In this document: positions 35,353 through 47,990 of the stretch, piece after piece
How positions within the stretch are numbered: position 1 is the first letter of the stretch
Layout: every line of letters begins with the position of its first letter
NCBI GenBank assembly: GCA_021521415.1
Contig: JAIQDT010003875.1
Coordinates: 207,022-271,021, forward strand
From: Bidens hawaiensis
Taxonomy: Eukaryota; Streptophyta; Magnoliopsida; Asterales; Asteraceae
DNA length: 64,000 nucleotides
Direction: 5' to 3'
Notes under the pieces: model-generated
Databases searched by the model: none
The model's input: only the letters and a program-made list of their open reading frames with translations
Told to the model about the DNA's origin: nothing
Translations under genes and position numbers: made by a program

Positions 35353-37163
35353 TGGTATTATCCATTTTTTATATGGGCTTAATTATATCTATTTATTATA
35401 ACTATTTCATAAGCTTTTGAGTAACTTTTGGAGTGTTTATATTGAATAATTTGTCTAATTGGCTCATATTTATATTTTATTGGTTTCAAGAAACAATGAG
35501 CTAATTTAGAGTATTATAGAAACTCTCTGGCCAAAAGTTAAATAATCAAATATCTAAATAATCAAATATATTTTTAGTATAGTTTATATCATCATAAACA
35601 AAATCTTAAAATGTCATACAATTATAATTTATGAATATAAATAACAAAAAGTTGTTTGTTTGTCTATTGTAGTAACATTATTGAAGAAAATTGATTATTG
35701 GGCTTATTATAAAGTAGTTCACAAAAGATCACAAGCATGAAGAAAAAAAATAAAATAATAAGGGCTATTGGATGGAATTAAACGAGCAGACCATTAAAAA
35801 TAAAATAACATGGGCTGAATTTATTGGGGCCCATAGGATGACCAAACATACTCTAGATGTGAATTCATAATAAAAGGAAATCATGTTAGAGGGTTTTAGA
35901 GAGTGTCGGCTGGGGTTTTATTAACATCATTGTCCCACGACACAAGTCAAAGGGGGGCCACCCCTGGTGGTCGTACAGAGGCTGTGGAGTTACGTTAGAA
36001 AACAAGAAAAAGAATTAAAGAAGCAAGCATCAAGACAGCAGGTCTCATATATTATATTATTCGATGAACTGCAATATATATTTTATCTTTGTTTCATTAA
36101 TAATTATGGTTGGCTAAACTTGTTATACTGTCTGGTTTGGATGATTACTTTGTAGACTCGTTTTATTTTCGGTCTTGATTTATTATTGATTGGTTCATGT
36201 TTTGGTAAAGTTTTTATTTTATTTGGTTGTAATGCATATGCGTATTTGGTATTAATTTATTATCAATTTTTGTTCCATATGCGTCTTTGTGAATGTCTTT
36301 CATGTATAGATGCATATTAGGTTACTTACTGTGTGTTTGTAACTAGTTTATGGTTTATAGTTAACGTATTCCATAGGAACGATATTTGAGAGTTTAGAGA
36401 TACCTTATATTCTGTCACTTGAGAGACCGGGAGGTAATTAAGTGTCTCCTGTTTTGGTCTTTTGCGGGTTTGGGTAGTGATTGCACGGGAGTGAGTTACC
36501 CTAGATTCCCTTAGATTCTTACAGATCCGAATTATAACTGAATTCAATAAAAATACCTCTTTACGCCTTAGGGTGTTTTGTGATTAGAGAGACCGAGAGG
36601 TGATTTAATCTTTGGATACCTTAGCATAGTTAGGTAAGGTGAGACCGGGAGGTGATCCAAGCCATTAAACCGTTGAGCTTTACATGATATTCAGGGTTCT
36701 TAGGTATTGTTGGTGAGACCGGGAGGTGATCTAGCTTACTATAGTTATTCCTTAAATTTCATATTTTTAGAATATGGTACCATTCATTAATCCATTACCG
36801 AGAGTTTACGAGTTGACTAGTAGGATTCCTTGCATAGGCAGTTGTTCCCCTTATTTGAGTTCCACCTTTATTTATTAGTTTCCGTTTTAGTTTAATTATT
36901 ATTTAGTTTAGTTTATAGTTAATAATTAAAAAAAACAAAAAAAAATCAATTAAATCCATTTATTTAAGTTATTAGTCAGAGTCTAGTTTAGGTGTCGCTA
37001 GTGTCCGTTAGGTTCGATATCCGGACATCATTAGGCTTTACTACAGTTGATAGGTACACTTGCCTGTCTAGTGGTCTAGCATTAGGGTAGTCTAGATTTA
37101 TAAATTTAAAACTAGAGTGTCTAGGTTAAGTTAGCATTTTTATAGACCGCGTTTTGCACATCA
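35353..37163 (+). mobile_element. Solo LTR F (Athila/Tat-like), TSD ATTTT
   Basis: Starts TGGTATTATCC and ends GCACATCA, flanked by ATTTT at 35348-35352 and 37164-37168. Length 1811 bp, close to the LTRs of E (1757 and 1737 bp), and the end GCACATCA is shared with them. It contains four copies of a GAGACCGGGAGGT-type word at 36421, 36586, 36639 and 36713. Sequence outside the TSDs is element C. Confidence 0.75.
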
Positions 37164-37333
37164 ATTTTCTTTTTGAAATATTTACATTCAAATCCAAAAA
37201 GTAAACATAAAACAAAATATTTTTGTATTTTTGTATGTTTTGGGAAAGTAGTACATATTTTTGTATTTTTTGTGAGTTTAAGCAGAGAATCATATTGACC
37301 AAATTGTCCTTCCATCGCAGTTTTATATTTCAG
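37164..37333 (-). other. Element C post-pol fragment between F and E
   Basis: Contains ATATTTTTGTATTTTTGTATG-like text and GTTTAAGCAGAGAATCATATTG, which matches A near 31470-31490 in the opposite orientation. No ORF. Confidence 0.55.
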
Positions 37334-39090
37334 TGATGTGCTTGAAGTAGTCAAATAATTATTAACTAAAATTATACTAATCTAGACACTAAGTAATACT
37401 CTAGACCCTTAAACTTAACTTAAACTACTAACCGGCAAGTGAACCGGTCGACTCTAGTACAACTAATTAAGTTCAGATATCGAACCCACGAGACTCTTTT
37501 AATTACGTAAACTAGCTAAATTAGACTCAACTACAAGACGCGACTATTTATTAATAATAATTGAGGGGGATTTATTAAAACTAATAATTAAAACTCTAAA
37601 TAATTTAACTAATGATTACTTAACTATTATTAAACTAATAATAAACTAATTAAAACCTAACTCTAATTAGTATAATAATAATAATAATAATAAAACATAA
37701 TCATTACCTTAAACTTAATTAATTAATTAATAAACCTTTAACCTAATTACTTTTAAACTAATAAATAATTTAGAAAGCTTTAATTAATTCAGATGATGAA
37801 GATAACTACCTAGGCTAGAATCCCCAAAGTTACGGTTATTAATTAAATAGAAAACTCACGTTATGGAACTGGGATCATAAATAGACCCTTGACAAAAAAC
37901 CCAAACAGGACCCTTGAACTTCAAGAAGACGCCTATGGATTTCTAACAAGTTTTAAGACTCACCAGTTTTATATTAAACTTCCTTACGGTTATTTAATTG
38001 CTTATGTCTAAGTATCTTTTATGACGAAAACCTACCACACAACGCGGAATTCAAAGATAGCCAAGCAGACTTAATTAACTTAATAGACTAAGCTGACAAT
38101 CAAACCTAGATGGACTCCTTACGAAGGACTAAATCTTGCAATCCCAACAAGCAAAGATCTATTAATAGCCTATCACCTTACATCTTTTTAGATTAGCAGC
38201 TCACTTTTATCTGTTTACTTGATTTTATTGTTTCTATGATCTTATTCGAATTCAATCATAAACTAGTCAAGAACACACAGTAAATGACCTAACAATACCC
38301 TATCCTATGAAACAATCAACAAGGGTAATGTGAAACAATAAATTCAAGTAAACAAAACCAAGCAATCATACGCATTAATTAAATCAAACTCAGCCGTTTA
38401 CTTAGAACATAATATCCATAACGAAACGAAAATCCAAATAAAATCAAACCGAACTAAGGTTCATCTCGACCTAAGTAGTTTATGGAATTTAGCCTAGCAT
38501 CATAAAGTTTAAATGAAACAAAACGAATAATAACGAAAACATGGTGAAAATATAAGAAACGGGGAATCGAAGATGATAAAACCCGTGAACTCGAACGTGA
38601 ACGTGTAGCTCTTCACCGGATGTCCTCGTGCCTTCAAAATCACCAACAAACTTGTAAAATAGCTCCAAGAACTCTCCAAAATCGGCCAAGGGTTTCAGGT
38701 TATGTCATGTTTAAGTTAAATGTGTTTAAATACCCAAAACAAGGCCCAACAAGAAGCAAAAACAAAATAAATCTAGCCCAGTGTTGCCTAGGAGCCGCTC
38801 GACCGGGTTTAGCCTTCCCCCTTCGCGCGGCGCGGCGTGCTTTTCCATGGGGGCCGGAAAGACCGGTCCAGTCTGACCGGTTCTCTGCTCTGACCCTTCC
38901 TGACGCGTTCCGGATCTCCGTTTCGGCTCGTTTCAGCTCGTTTTTCACCCTTTTTAATCACGATTAAATCCCGGAACCTACGACACACAAAAACGTTAGT
39001 AGTATACAAATCTTGACTAAAAACGAACAAAAAAAATTAAAATATTAAATAAAATAAACAAGGGAAACATATATATTTAGCATTATATCA
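37334..39090 (-). repeat. 3' LTR of element E
   Basis: 1757 bp. Pairs with 42461-44197 along its length. It includes a GC-rich block near 38785-38945 inside otherwise AT-rich sequence, also present in the other copy at 43890-44055. Small open frames in both copies come from this block and are not genes. Confidence 0.93.
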
Positions 39091-39104
39091 AATATCCCCA
39101 CACT
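39091..39104 (-). other. Polypurine tract of element E
   Basis: AGTGTGGGGATATT on the element strand, directly before the 3' LTR. Confidence 0.65.
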
Positions 39105-39199
39105 TATTCTTTTTTCGTCCCTAAAAAAGTTTGATGCATTTGTATCAGAATCGGAAAATTAAAGTCTAACAAACATATAGGTTAATTTTTAAAGCTTAG

Positions 39200-40320
39200 C
39201 AAAACTCAAAAGCCGCGATCACCGATATTGTTGTCCACTTAAACCCATGCCTTAATCTTTACTGGGACAAATATGATCCGATAATTTTTTACTCAGTGGT
39301 TTACACAATTAAGACCCGCTTATTTTCAGTTTTTACCGGACCAGACCACCTCAACTTGACTTAAACCTCAAAATTAGCAGATTTAAAACTTTTGTTGCTC
39401 TATTTTTTATAAATAGTTAAGACTATCAAGGATATTGTTTACCCACCTAATCTTAAGCATTAAAGTCTACCAAGCAGCCATTAGATACGATTAAGGTTTA
39501 ATTAATTTATAGCTAGTGTTCCCCACAACATGACATACCCCCGTTATCAAGCAACACCCCGAACCCTTCATCATAGGTAAGTATGCAAAATTTCATCTGT
39601 AGGGCTTACATATGGCGTGCCCCTTGTGGTCCGTTTCTTAATGGTAATGAGACGCGAGCAAGGGGACCCCACATGGCTAACAGCGTGGATGATCAAGTCT
39701 GTAGTGAATTTGTACTTTTGTACTCTTGTGATCATGTTTATAGACTTATAAGGGTTTGCTCTTTTTGGCTTTATTATAAATATCCACAACCCCACTTAGG
39801 AATTGTGAATACCCAGATGAATAGATTGCATACAGACCAATGGTTTCCGGACCCGAAGCATCCCATCAATAAAATATTTAAGGTTATAAAACCATACGCC
39901 AATGAGGTGTAAAACACTAAACTAGCAGTTTTAAGTTTATATCACAGGCTACACGGCATACTCTAACGTTAAACCTACCCAAGCATCATATGATAACGTA
40001 TACAAAATTTTAAAATTTATAATATTTACACTTTTTCATACCAATAATTGAGGCTTGAGTATGGCCCGACCTTTCATTACTTATTTTCCACGGACAAAAC
40101 GCTTTACCCACAAAAGATTTCCGTTTTAACCATTTATCAAATTTGCCCTTTCATTTTCAAGGTTGAGCCTACCGACACATCCCAAGTTAAGTGCGCTTCC
40201 TATTATTTATCTCATATTATTAGTAGTTTGAAAAACCAATTTCCGATAAATTCATCATCTTCCACTTTAACGCAAAAAACTCTATTCAAGAGACATTTTT
40301 AAAACATTTTTTATTTTTTT
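39200..40320 (-). other. Element E 3' non-coding region shared with copia element C
   Basis: No ORF. It contains GATATTGTTGTCCACTTAAA (39222), TTTTTACCGG with CAACTTGACTTAAACC (39335-39368), CATCTGTAGG with GTCCGTTTCTTAATGGTAAT (39593-39648), TTTATATCACA (39935) and GGCTTGAGTATG (40050). The first three occur in the same order and spacing logic in element C (44229, 44883, 44999). Confidence 0.65.
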
Positions 40321-40988
40321 TATTTTTTTATTATTTTTATTTTTATTTTTTTTATTATTTTTTTATAAGTTAGATTTAAACTACGACTCAAATATCCTAT
40401 CCCCACACTTAAATTTTGCATAGTCCTCAATGCAAGGATAAGGACTACTAAAAATAAAAATAAAAATAAAAAAATAAAATAAAGTCGGACTACAAAAACT
40501 AAAACTCTAAAAATTAAAAACAAAATGAAAAAATAATAAGCTAGATAATGGAAAAGACTTAGCTGGTAATATGCGCATGAAACATGATGCCAAGGTCTTC
40601 TTTCCATGAATGCCCTCCAACTACGAACGTGCTCAACAAAACAGTAACTCCTTCTCTCACACACGAACGAAAACGGCAAATATCTAATAATATATCTTAT
40701 CAAATTAATAGATATTATTCAATTAAAGTGTTTCACATCAACCGACAAAATATGTATAATACTTGAATAGTTAGCAGCAAATAAATAAATATAAAGTATA
40801 CGGCTCCACTGCTACACCATCCCCACACTTGTCTTTTTCATTATACTCTTCCTTGGGGATCGTTTCTCTAGCTTACTCTATCTCCAAACTAGCAAAACTC
40901 AAAAACACAAAACAAAGTCGAACTACAAAAACTACGTTAGTGACTCGATTAAATTTACAAACTCCGCGAAACCTCCCCACACTTGAAC

Positions 40989-41471
40989 TTAATCAGGGGG
41001 CTTCTCCTTTATCTTGACCCTATCTAACACGTTTAGTTCCACCCGGAATTTATCAAACATTAATATATCAATGATGGAACCGCAAAATATTAAATTAGAA
41101 TTAAAAGTCAGTAACGGGTCAGACCACCTATATTTAAACTTACCTGGCAAGAGCCGAATGCGTTGTAAGTATCGAGAAGACTGGTCGTATTTGACATGCA
41201 AAGGTTTTTTCATTCCTGTAGACCATCTTCTAAAGTATACGCAACTTCGGTTCTCAGGTAACCTATCATCCTTGACCTTATCCCGTGGTTTTGATTCCTG
41301 ATCAGCATTCAAAACACAGTCCACGGGCCGGTAATGGTGTTCTTCCTCTAACACCACATCCTCATCTACACTGTCCTCTATAAGTAGGGCCTCGAAAAAC
41401 GCAACATCCTCATTAACGTCTAATGTGTCTCCCCCGTCATGATCCGACAATCCATCCAACTCCAAATTCAT
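40989..41471 (-). pseudogene. Element E ORF with integrase-C-terminus-like tail
   Basis: 161 codons. The N-terminal half is acidic (DVNEDVAFFEALLIEDSVDE). The C-terminal half includes RIRLLPGKFKYRWSDPLL, like the LPGKLRSRW-GPF box found after the integrase core in Gypsy polyproteins. It may be the leftover end of a deleted pol. No catalytic domain is present. Confidence 0.45.
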
Positions 41472-41752
41472 GAATTCATCTTACTCAATAAGCTCATTAT
41501 CAACCTTAACCATATCCTCAACACCAAACATCAACTCAAGTGAATCTACCAAATCCACGTCATCATCTATCTCTACTTTCTTCACAAACGACCTCTGATA
41601 AGCAACCCACTCTTCTTCATTTATCTCATCATCAGAGTCACTCCAAAAATCAATAATGGCATGTGAAACCGGAGGTTAGACTTCAACATCCATTTTTGTC
41701 TCCGTTACTTGAGTGATCTCCTCATCTGACTGCTCAACATATTACAAAGATC

Positions 41753-42247
41753 TCAACCTCTCCATTTCATCTTCTTCATCCAGTCTCCTAGAAATTCTTC
41801 TACTTGACGTTGGAGATCTGTAATAATATCCTGGTGATTTTTGAAGATGGTATCATGCTTAACGAACATCTTTTGGGTATCTGTAGCCATGTATTGGACC
41901 AACATCTTTTCTATCCTACCCGTAGCAGCTACATCCTCATCAGAAAGACTATTAGAAAATTGATCATAACACTGCTCCTTGTTTTGCTGAGGTTGCTGAT
42001 ACGAATTATCAAAATAATACGGAAAAGGTCCATGTGAAAGATTTTGCACCGGCTGCACAGAAGGGTTAGTACGATTATATGGACATGCAAGAGTCATTTG
42101 ACAACCAACGCATCTATAACAAATAAAACGAGAACCCTTGTATGGACAATCATAGTGTAAATGAGGATCACCGCATGTATCACAATTAAGGTTACTATTG
42201 TATGGACATTTAACGGTAAAGTGAGGTCCATTACAAATTTCACACAT
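41753..42247 (-). CDS. Element E small zinc-knuckle protein
   Basis: 164 codons from ATG at 42247, the first ORF after the PBS. It opens with a run of Cys/His boxes: CEICNGPHFTVKC and CDTCGDPHLHYDC (both C-x2-C-x3-H-x4-C), then a degenerate third. This resembles the nucleocapsid part of Athila-like gag (family knowledge), but with no capsid part before it. The C-terminal half is Gln-rich then charged and may form a helix. It could bind RNA, or simply be a gag remnant. It is open and undamaged. Confidence 0.5.
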   Translation of the reverse strand: MCEICNGPHFTVKCPYNSNLNCDTCGDPHLHYDCPYKGSRFICYRCVGCQMTLACPYNRTNPSVQPVQNLSHGPFPYYFDNSYQQPQQNKEQCYDQFSNSLSDEDVAATGRIEKMLVQYMATDTQKMFVKHDTIFKNHQDIITDLQRQVEEFLGDWMKKMKWRG

Positions 42248-42436
42248 AATTACAAGAATCTAAACAAGCAAAAGACACGGACAATTAGACACCTACGACT
42301 CAAAGAAAAAAATAAATAAATAAATAAACATGTAATTATCTAATTAACTAAAACCCTAAAACTTAAAAGCCAAAAACACAATAGCACGTATATAGAAAGT
42401 AAGTCCAATCAAAGCTAGCAACACAATCGTCAAAAG

Positions 42437-42455
42437 TCCCCGGCAACGGCGCCAA
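42437..42455 (-). other. Primer-binding site of element E
   Basis: On the element strand it contains TTGGCGCCGTTGCCGGGG, five bases after the 5' LTR end. Not the Met tRNA type used by the copia elements here. Confidence 0.85.
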
Positions 42456-42460
42456 GAACT

Positions 42461-44197
42461 TGATGTGCTTGAAGTAGTAAAATAATTATTAAATAAAATT
42501 ATACTAATCTAGACACTAAGTAATACGCTAGACCCTTAAACTTAACTTAAACTACTAACCGACAAGTGAACCGGTCGACTCTAGTACAACTAAATAAGTC
42601 CGTATATCGAACCCACGAGACTCTTTTAATTACGTAAACTAGCTAAATTAGACTCAACTACAAGACGCGACTATTTATTAATAATAATTGAGGGGGATTT
42701 ATTAAAACTAATAATTAAAACTCTAAATAATTTAACTAATGATTACTTAACTATTAAACTAATAATATACTAATTAAAACCTAACCCTAATTAATATAAT
42801 AATAAAACATAATCATTACCTTAAACTTAATTAATTAATTAATAAACCTTTAACCTAATTACTTTTAAACTAAAAAACAATTTAGAAAGCTTTAATTAAT
42901 TCAGATGATGAAGATAACTACCTAGGCTAGAATCGCCAAAGTTATGGTTATTAATTAAATGGAAAACTCACGTTATGGAACTGGGATTATAAAATAGACC
43001 CTTGACAGAAAACCCGAACAGGACCCTTGAACTTCAAGATGACGCCTATGGATTTCTAACAAGTTTTAAGACTCACCAGTTTTATATTAAACTTCCTTAC
43101 GGTTATTTAATTGCTTATGTCTAAGTATCTTTTATGACGAAACCTACCTTACAGGGCGGAATTCAAAGATAGCCAAGCAGACTTAATTAACTTAATAGAC
43201 TAAGCTGACAATCAAACCTAGACGGACTCCTTACGAAGGAATAAATCTAGCGATCCCGACAAGCAAAGATCTATTAATAGCCTATCACCTTACAGCTTTT
43301 TAGACTAGTAGCTCACTTTTATCTGTTTACTTGATTTTATTTTTTCTATGATCTTATTCGAATTCAATCACAAACTAGTCAAGAACACACAGTAAATGAA
43401 CTAACAAAACCCTATCCTATGAAACAATCAATAAGGGCAATGTGAAACAATAAATTCAAGTAAACAAAACCAAGCAATCATATGCATTAATTAAATCAAA
43501 CTCAACCATTTACTTAGAACATAAAATCTATAACGAAATGAAAATCCAAATAAAATCAAACCGAACTAAGGTTCATCACGACCTAGTTTATGGAATTTAG
43601 CCTAGTATCATAAAGTCTAAATCAAACAAAACGAATAATAATGAAAACATGGTGAAAATATAAGAAACGGGGAATCGAAGATGATAAAACTCGTGAACTC
43701 GAACGTGAACGTGTACTCTTCACCGGATGTCCTCTTGCCTTCAAAATCACCAACAAATTCGTAAAATAGCTCCAAGAACTCTCCAAAATTGTCCAAGGGT
43801 TTCAGGTTATGTCAGGTTTAAGTTAAAGGTGTTTAAATACCCAAAACAAGGCCCGACAAGAAGCAAAAACGAAATAAATCTTGCCAAGTGTTTCCTAGGC
43901 GCCGCGCGGCCGGGTTTGGCATTCCCCCTTCGCGCGGTGCGGCGTGCTTTTCCATGGGGGTCTGTCAGAGCATTCTGGTCTGACCGGTTCTCTGTTCTGA
44001 CCCCTCCTGACGCGTTCCGGATCTCCGTTTCGGCTCGTTTCAGCTCGTTTTTCGCCCTTTCTAATCACGATCAAATCCCGGAACCTACGACACACAAAAA
44101 CGTTAGTAGTATACAAATCTTGACTAAAAACGAACAAAAACAATTAAAATATTAAATAAAATAAACAAGGGAAACATATATATTTAGCATTATATCA
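42461..44197 (-). repeat. 5' LTR of element E
   Basis: 1737 bp, direct copy of 37334-39090. Both ends match. Confidence 0.93.
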
Positions 44198-44329
44198 TTC
44201 AGCGATATTATGACTGGTGTTAAGTCGGTCATTGATATTGTTGTCCACCTAAATCTTATAACAAACTTTCAAGCATTTTTGTGATATGATTAATTGTTCA
44301 ATTAAAGTGGATATTGGTACTGTCACTGC

Positions 44330-44868
44330 ACAGCAATCAAAGGATTGGGGATTCAGTGGTGTAATGTTAAGAGGTCGTGCGACATGAAGACATTGATAGC
44401 AATATGGGGGAAGTTCCCATCAGGCTACAACGGTTCTGCCTGACCCTACTTAAGCATGCATATTATGTCAGTGAAGACTTGGTGTGAAGCCTTGGAGCTT
44501 ACGTTAGAAGAGCAAAAGGCCGGGGGCTAGGGTGAGCTGAGGGGGCACAGCGTAAGTGAGCGAATGTGTGTAAGCCCAGTCAAACATAACTGTTCTAGGC
44601 GGGGTGGGCCGCCCACCTTCGAATGGTGTTGGTCCTACGGACTGTGAACGGATTTGCCTCTGGCCTCTGGGCACGTCGGAACCGCATGAGTTCACCGGGG
44701 TGGAGCACGATCCGCCAAAATCGGCATAGGTTAGGTGCTATTGATGGAACATGGTAAGCCTATCTTTCTCCATATGGAAGTGCTGCGGGCACATAGAGAT
44801 GTAGGTAGAGGAAGCCTCAAAAAGCGAAGGCCAGAATATCAGAAACTATCAGCCTCTAATCTCGGTTC
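44330..44868. other. GC-rich block, possible organelle DNA insertion
   Basis: About 540 bp of roughly even base composition in the middle of AT-rich element C. It is absent from the corresponding places in A and E. The text (for example GACCCTACTTAAGCATGCAT and GGAACCGCATGAGTTCACCG) reminds me of plant mitochondrial group II intron sequence, from memory only. It contains no long ORF. Confidence 0.4.
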
Positions 44869-46120
44869 ATGCTTAATTTGATTTTTACCGTATTTACCCA
44901 ACTTGACTTAAACCATTAGGTTGTCGATCAAAATTTTGATTTATATAGATTTTGTTTGATGCACCAAGATTCCTTTAGTGTGAGTGAGTATGCACGAGTC
45001 CATCTGTAGGCTTGCATACATTGTGTCCCATGGGGTCCGTTTCTTATTGGTATTAAGACACATACAAGGGAGGAACAATGTATAACTAATAGCGGATTTA
45101 GATCAAGTCAGTAATTCAAATTGTACAATGTACAATAGAAATCAAGTTTAATGACTTTGGGTTTGCTCTAAAAGCGTTTGCAATATTCATGCATATGAAT
45201 ACACAGATGATTAAGTCACATAAAGACTCACAATGTTCAGAATCCTAATGCCGTTTATTCAAACTTATTATGTTTTTGGTGATCAGACAAACATAAGGCT
45301 TGAGTATGACAGGCTATTACATTTCTGCCATCATTATCGAGATTTTTGATAGACTAACACCTTTTTCAGTTTGGCGTTTCCTTATGTTTATATCACATAC
45401 TTTACTCTAACGACTTATTTAAGACCTATCAATGCACCAATGCAATTAAGCACTCAGTCTTTTAAGCTTATTACTTTCTGGATATGGGACCAGATAATCA
45501 ATGTACTATCATTTTCTCTTTTTGCTTCAAAACTCACAATTTTTTAGGAGCATAAAAATAAAGTCAATCGCCCCAGTTACTTTTAGTCTATAGATTAATG
45601 GATATCCTATCAATCCACAAGTAGATAACAGGACCAAAACATGCAAGCATGTTCCACAAACTTAAATAACCGACATAATTTTCAGCGAAAGAATTAATTA
45701 AAAACGCACAACAATCGCCCCAACTACTTTCCATTATCAGGTAAATGGCTATCCGAACATTTACCAATAAATATCAGGACCAAACATATACAAAGTATAT
45801 GTCCTTCAAATATGAGTAAAAGACATAATTTTAAGCAAAGTATGCAAAAATCTTTTTGGTTTTCTCTATACATACTTTAAAACACAATCTTTTTGTCTTT
45901 TCGGATTTTTCTATATAAACAGAAAATACAATATTTTTGAATTTTCAAATTTTCAACAGAAATCATAATATTTTTGTCTTTTTCAAATTTTTCTATGTTT
46001 TTGGATTTTCTCTATACAAACAAAATCACAATATTTTTGTATTTTCAATATTTTCACCTCAAAAACCAAAAACATAAAAAAAAAGAAAAATAAACAAAAA
46101 ATAAAATAAAATGCAGATAG
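44869..46120 (-). other. Element C post-pol non-coding region
   Basis: No ORF. Right of the GC-rich block lie the blocks shared with E, A and B, then the tandem 147 bp module (45569-45845), then AT-rich sequence with ATATTTTTGTATTTTC-like words next to RNase H. Confidence 0.7.
45569..45845 (-). repeat. Tandem 147 bp post-pol module, element C
   Basis: Units start CGCCCCA at 45569 and 45716, 147 bp apart. Each contains a GGATATCC or GGCTATCC word, AGGACCAAA and CATAATTTT-AGC, matching the pair in element B in content, number and position after pol. Confidence 0.75.
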
Positions 46121-47990
46121 TTATCCTTGTTTAAGGATATCAACAAGAGATATTAATCCATTTAAACCAAGCAGAAAATTAAAACGTGTTTTATCAAATG
46201 CCTTGGTAAACAAATCGGCCTTTTGAAAATCAGTGTACACTTTCTCAATATCTATTAATTTCTTTTCAAAGCAATCCCATATAAAATGATATCGAATTTC
46301 GATATGTTTAGTTTTTGAGTGTTGCATAGGATTCTTGGTGATACTTATAGTAGCAGAGTTATCAATATAGATAGGAGTAGTAAGAAACTTCAAACCATAA
46401 TCCCCCAAGTGTTGCTAGATCCATAAAACCTGTGAACAGCAACTCGAGGTTGCCACGTATTCTGCTTCGGCGGTTGAAGTGGAGACCGTTGTCTGCTTCT
46501 TACACTGCCAGGAAACAAGCCGGCTTCCTAGAAATTGACAACCCGTTGTGGTCGATTTAAAGTTGATCTTGCAACCTCCATAATCCGAATCGGAAAACAC
46601 AATAAAATCGAAACTATAATCCTCGGGATACCATAACTCGGTGTCAGGATTACCCCTCAGATAGTGAAGTATACGCTTAACATTCGCCAGGTGAGTCACT
46701 CGGGGACTTGTTTGGTACCTAGCACACAAACAAACTGCACACATTATGTTAGGTCGAGAAGTAGTTAAATACATTAAAGAACCAATAATCGCTCGGTAAA
46801 GGGTAGGATCTATGGTATCCTCCAATTTGTCCGGTGACAAATTGTGACCCACGAGAAGAGGCATTGAAGGGATTTTTCAGGTAGTTATCTTGAATCGGCT
46901 TAAGACATCGTTCACGTACTTCGTCTGATGAACGAAGATTCCATTGTCAGACTAATGAACCTACAACCCTAAAAAGAAATTCATCTCCCCCCATCGAGCT
47001 TATTTTGAACTTCATTTGCCTAGACTTCTCGAATTTCTTACATAACATGTCATTTGTTGAGCTAAAGAAAATGTCATCGACATATATCTGGACGAGGGGC
47101 AGATCATCACCAACATTCTTATAAAATAAAGTGTAGTCCACAGTTCCTCGCTTGAAGCCATTATTAATGAGATGGTCAGCAAGTGTGCCATACCAAGCTC
47201 TCGGGGCTTGGTGTAGACCATACAGGGCCTTGTTTAATCGGTAAACTCGGTCCGAATAATCTGGATCTTCAAACCAGGAGGCGGAAAAACAAACACTTCC
47301 TCATGTAGTTCTCCATTGAGAAAATAACATTTCATGTCCATCTGATAAACTTTAATATTCTTGTAAGCCGCATAAGCCAAAAATATTCCTATAGCTTCCA
47401 ATTGTGCAACTGGAGCATATACTTCAGTGTAATCTATGCCCTATTGCTGATGAAAGCCTTGAACCACTAACCTTGTTTTTTTTTTCACGATCACCCCCAC
47501 GATCGTCTTACACTTAAGTACCCACTTCGTAGGAATTGGTTTCTTAACTCTAGCAGGTTATCAATGAGATCCTATACACCCAGTCGGTTAAACTATTGCA
47601 ACTCTTCTTGCATCGCTTCTACCCAAGATGGATCTTCAAGTGCCATACGAGTATTCCTTGGTTCCATTTGAGATAGAAAGCAAGTGTATTTAGCGAGATT
47701 CATGATTCCCAAAGAATGCAAATCCGCATAAGCACACAATATGTTAGACTCATTTGAAGTAGCAACTTGATGACGTGTTTGCACACCTACATCAAGTTCA
47801 CCAATGATGTTGTCTTGTGGATGATAATTATGAATCCGAAAAATAGGATTCTCAGGCACAACAACATTGTCTGTTAAATTAGTGAGATTAACCTCAGCAT
47901 CATGAGACGATTTACCGATCTTATGTGTTTCAGGAAATGGAGCCGAGGAAGAATCAACAAAATGACTATCATCCGACGAGATAGAAATCA
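46121..47990 (-). pseudogene. Element C reverse transcriptase-RNase H
   Basis: Linker with SSDDSHFVDSSSAPF and WVEAMQEELQ (47991-47593). RT is frameshifted from about 47590 to 46865; the catalytic box YVDD is kept in VQIYVDDIFF (47141-46947). Then LYRAIIGSLMYLTTSRPNIM (46864-46415) and RNase H with SDSDYGGCK, AEAEYVATS, YIDNSATISITKN and ADLFTKAFDKTRF (to 46121). The stop separating the last two pieces is TAG in CTAGCAACAC, where a Gln codon would fit. It is closely related to element A. Confidence 0.85.

Larger units (their letters stand above)
37334..44197 (-). mobile_element. Element E: non-autonomous Gypsy-like element, TSD TTCAG
   Basis: 6864 bp, minus-oriented. LTRs are 42461-44197 (5') and 37334-39090 (3'), both TGATATAATG to GCACATCA on the element strand, with TSD TTCAG at 37329-37333 and 44198-44202. 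The PBS TTGGCGCCGTTGCCGGGG is of the type used by Athila/Tat Gypsy elements (family knowledge). The internal region is only 3.4 kb, with a zinc-knuckle ORF and a short pol-like remnant but no protease, RT or RNase H, so it needed a helper. LTRs differ by about 5% in the stretch I compared. Confidence 0.92.

Noticed and set aside
38620..38967. 115-codon ORF and its partner at 43727-44155
   Set aside because: Both are the same LTR sequence of element E read across its GC-rich block; not genes.
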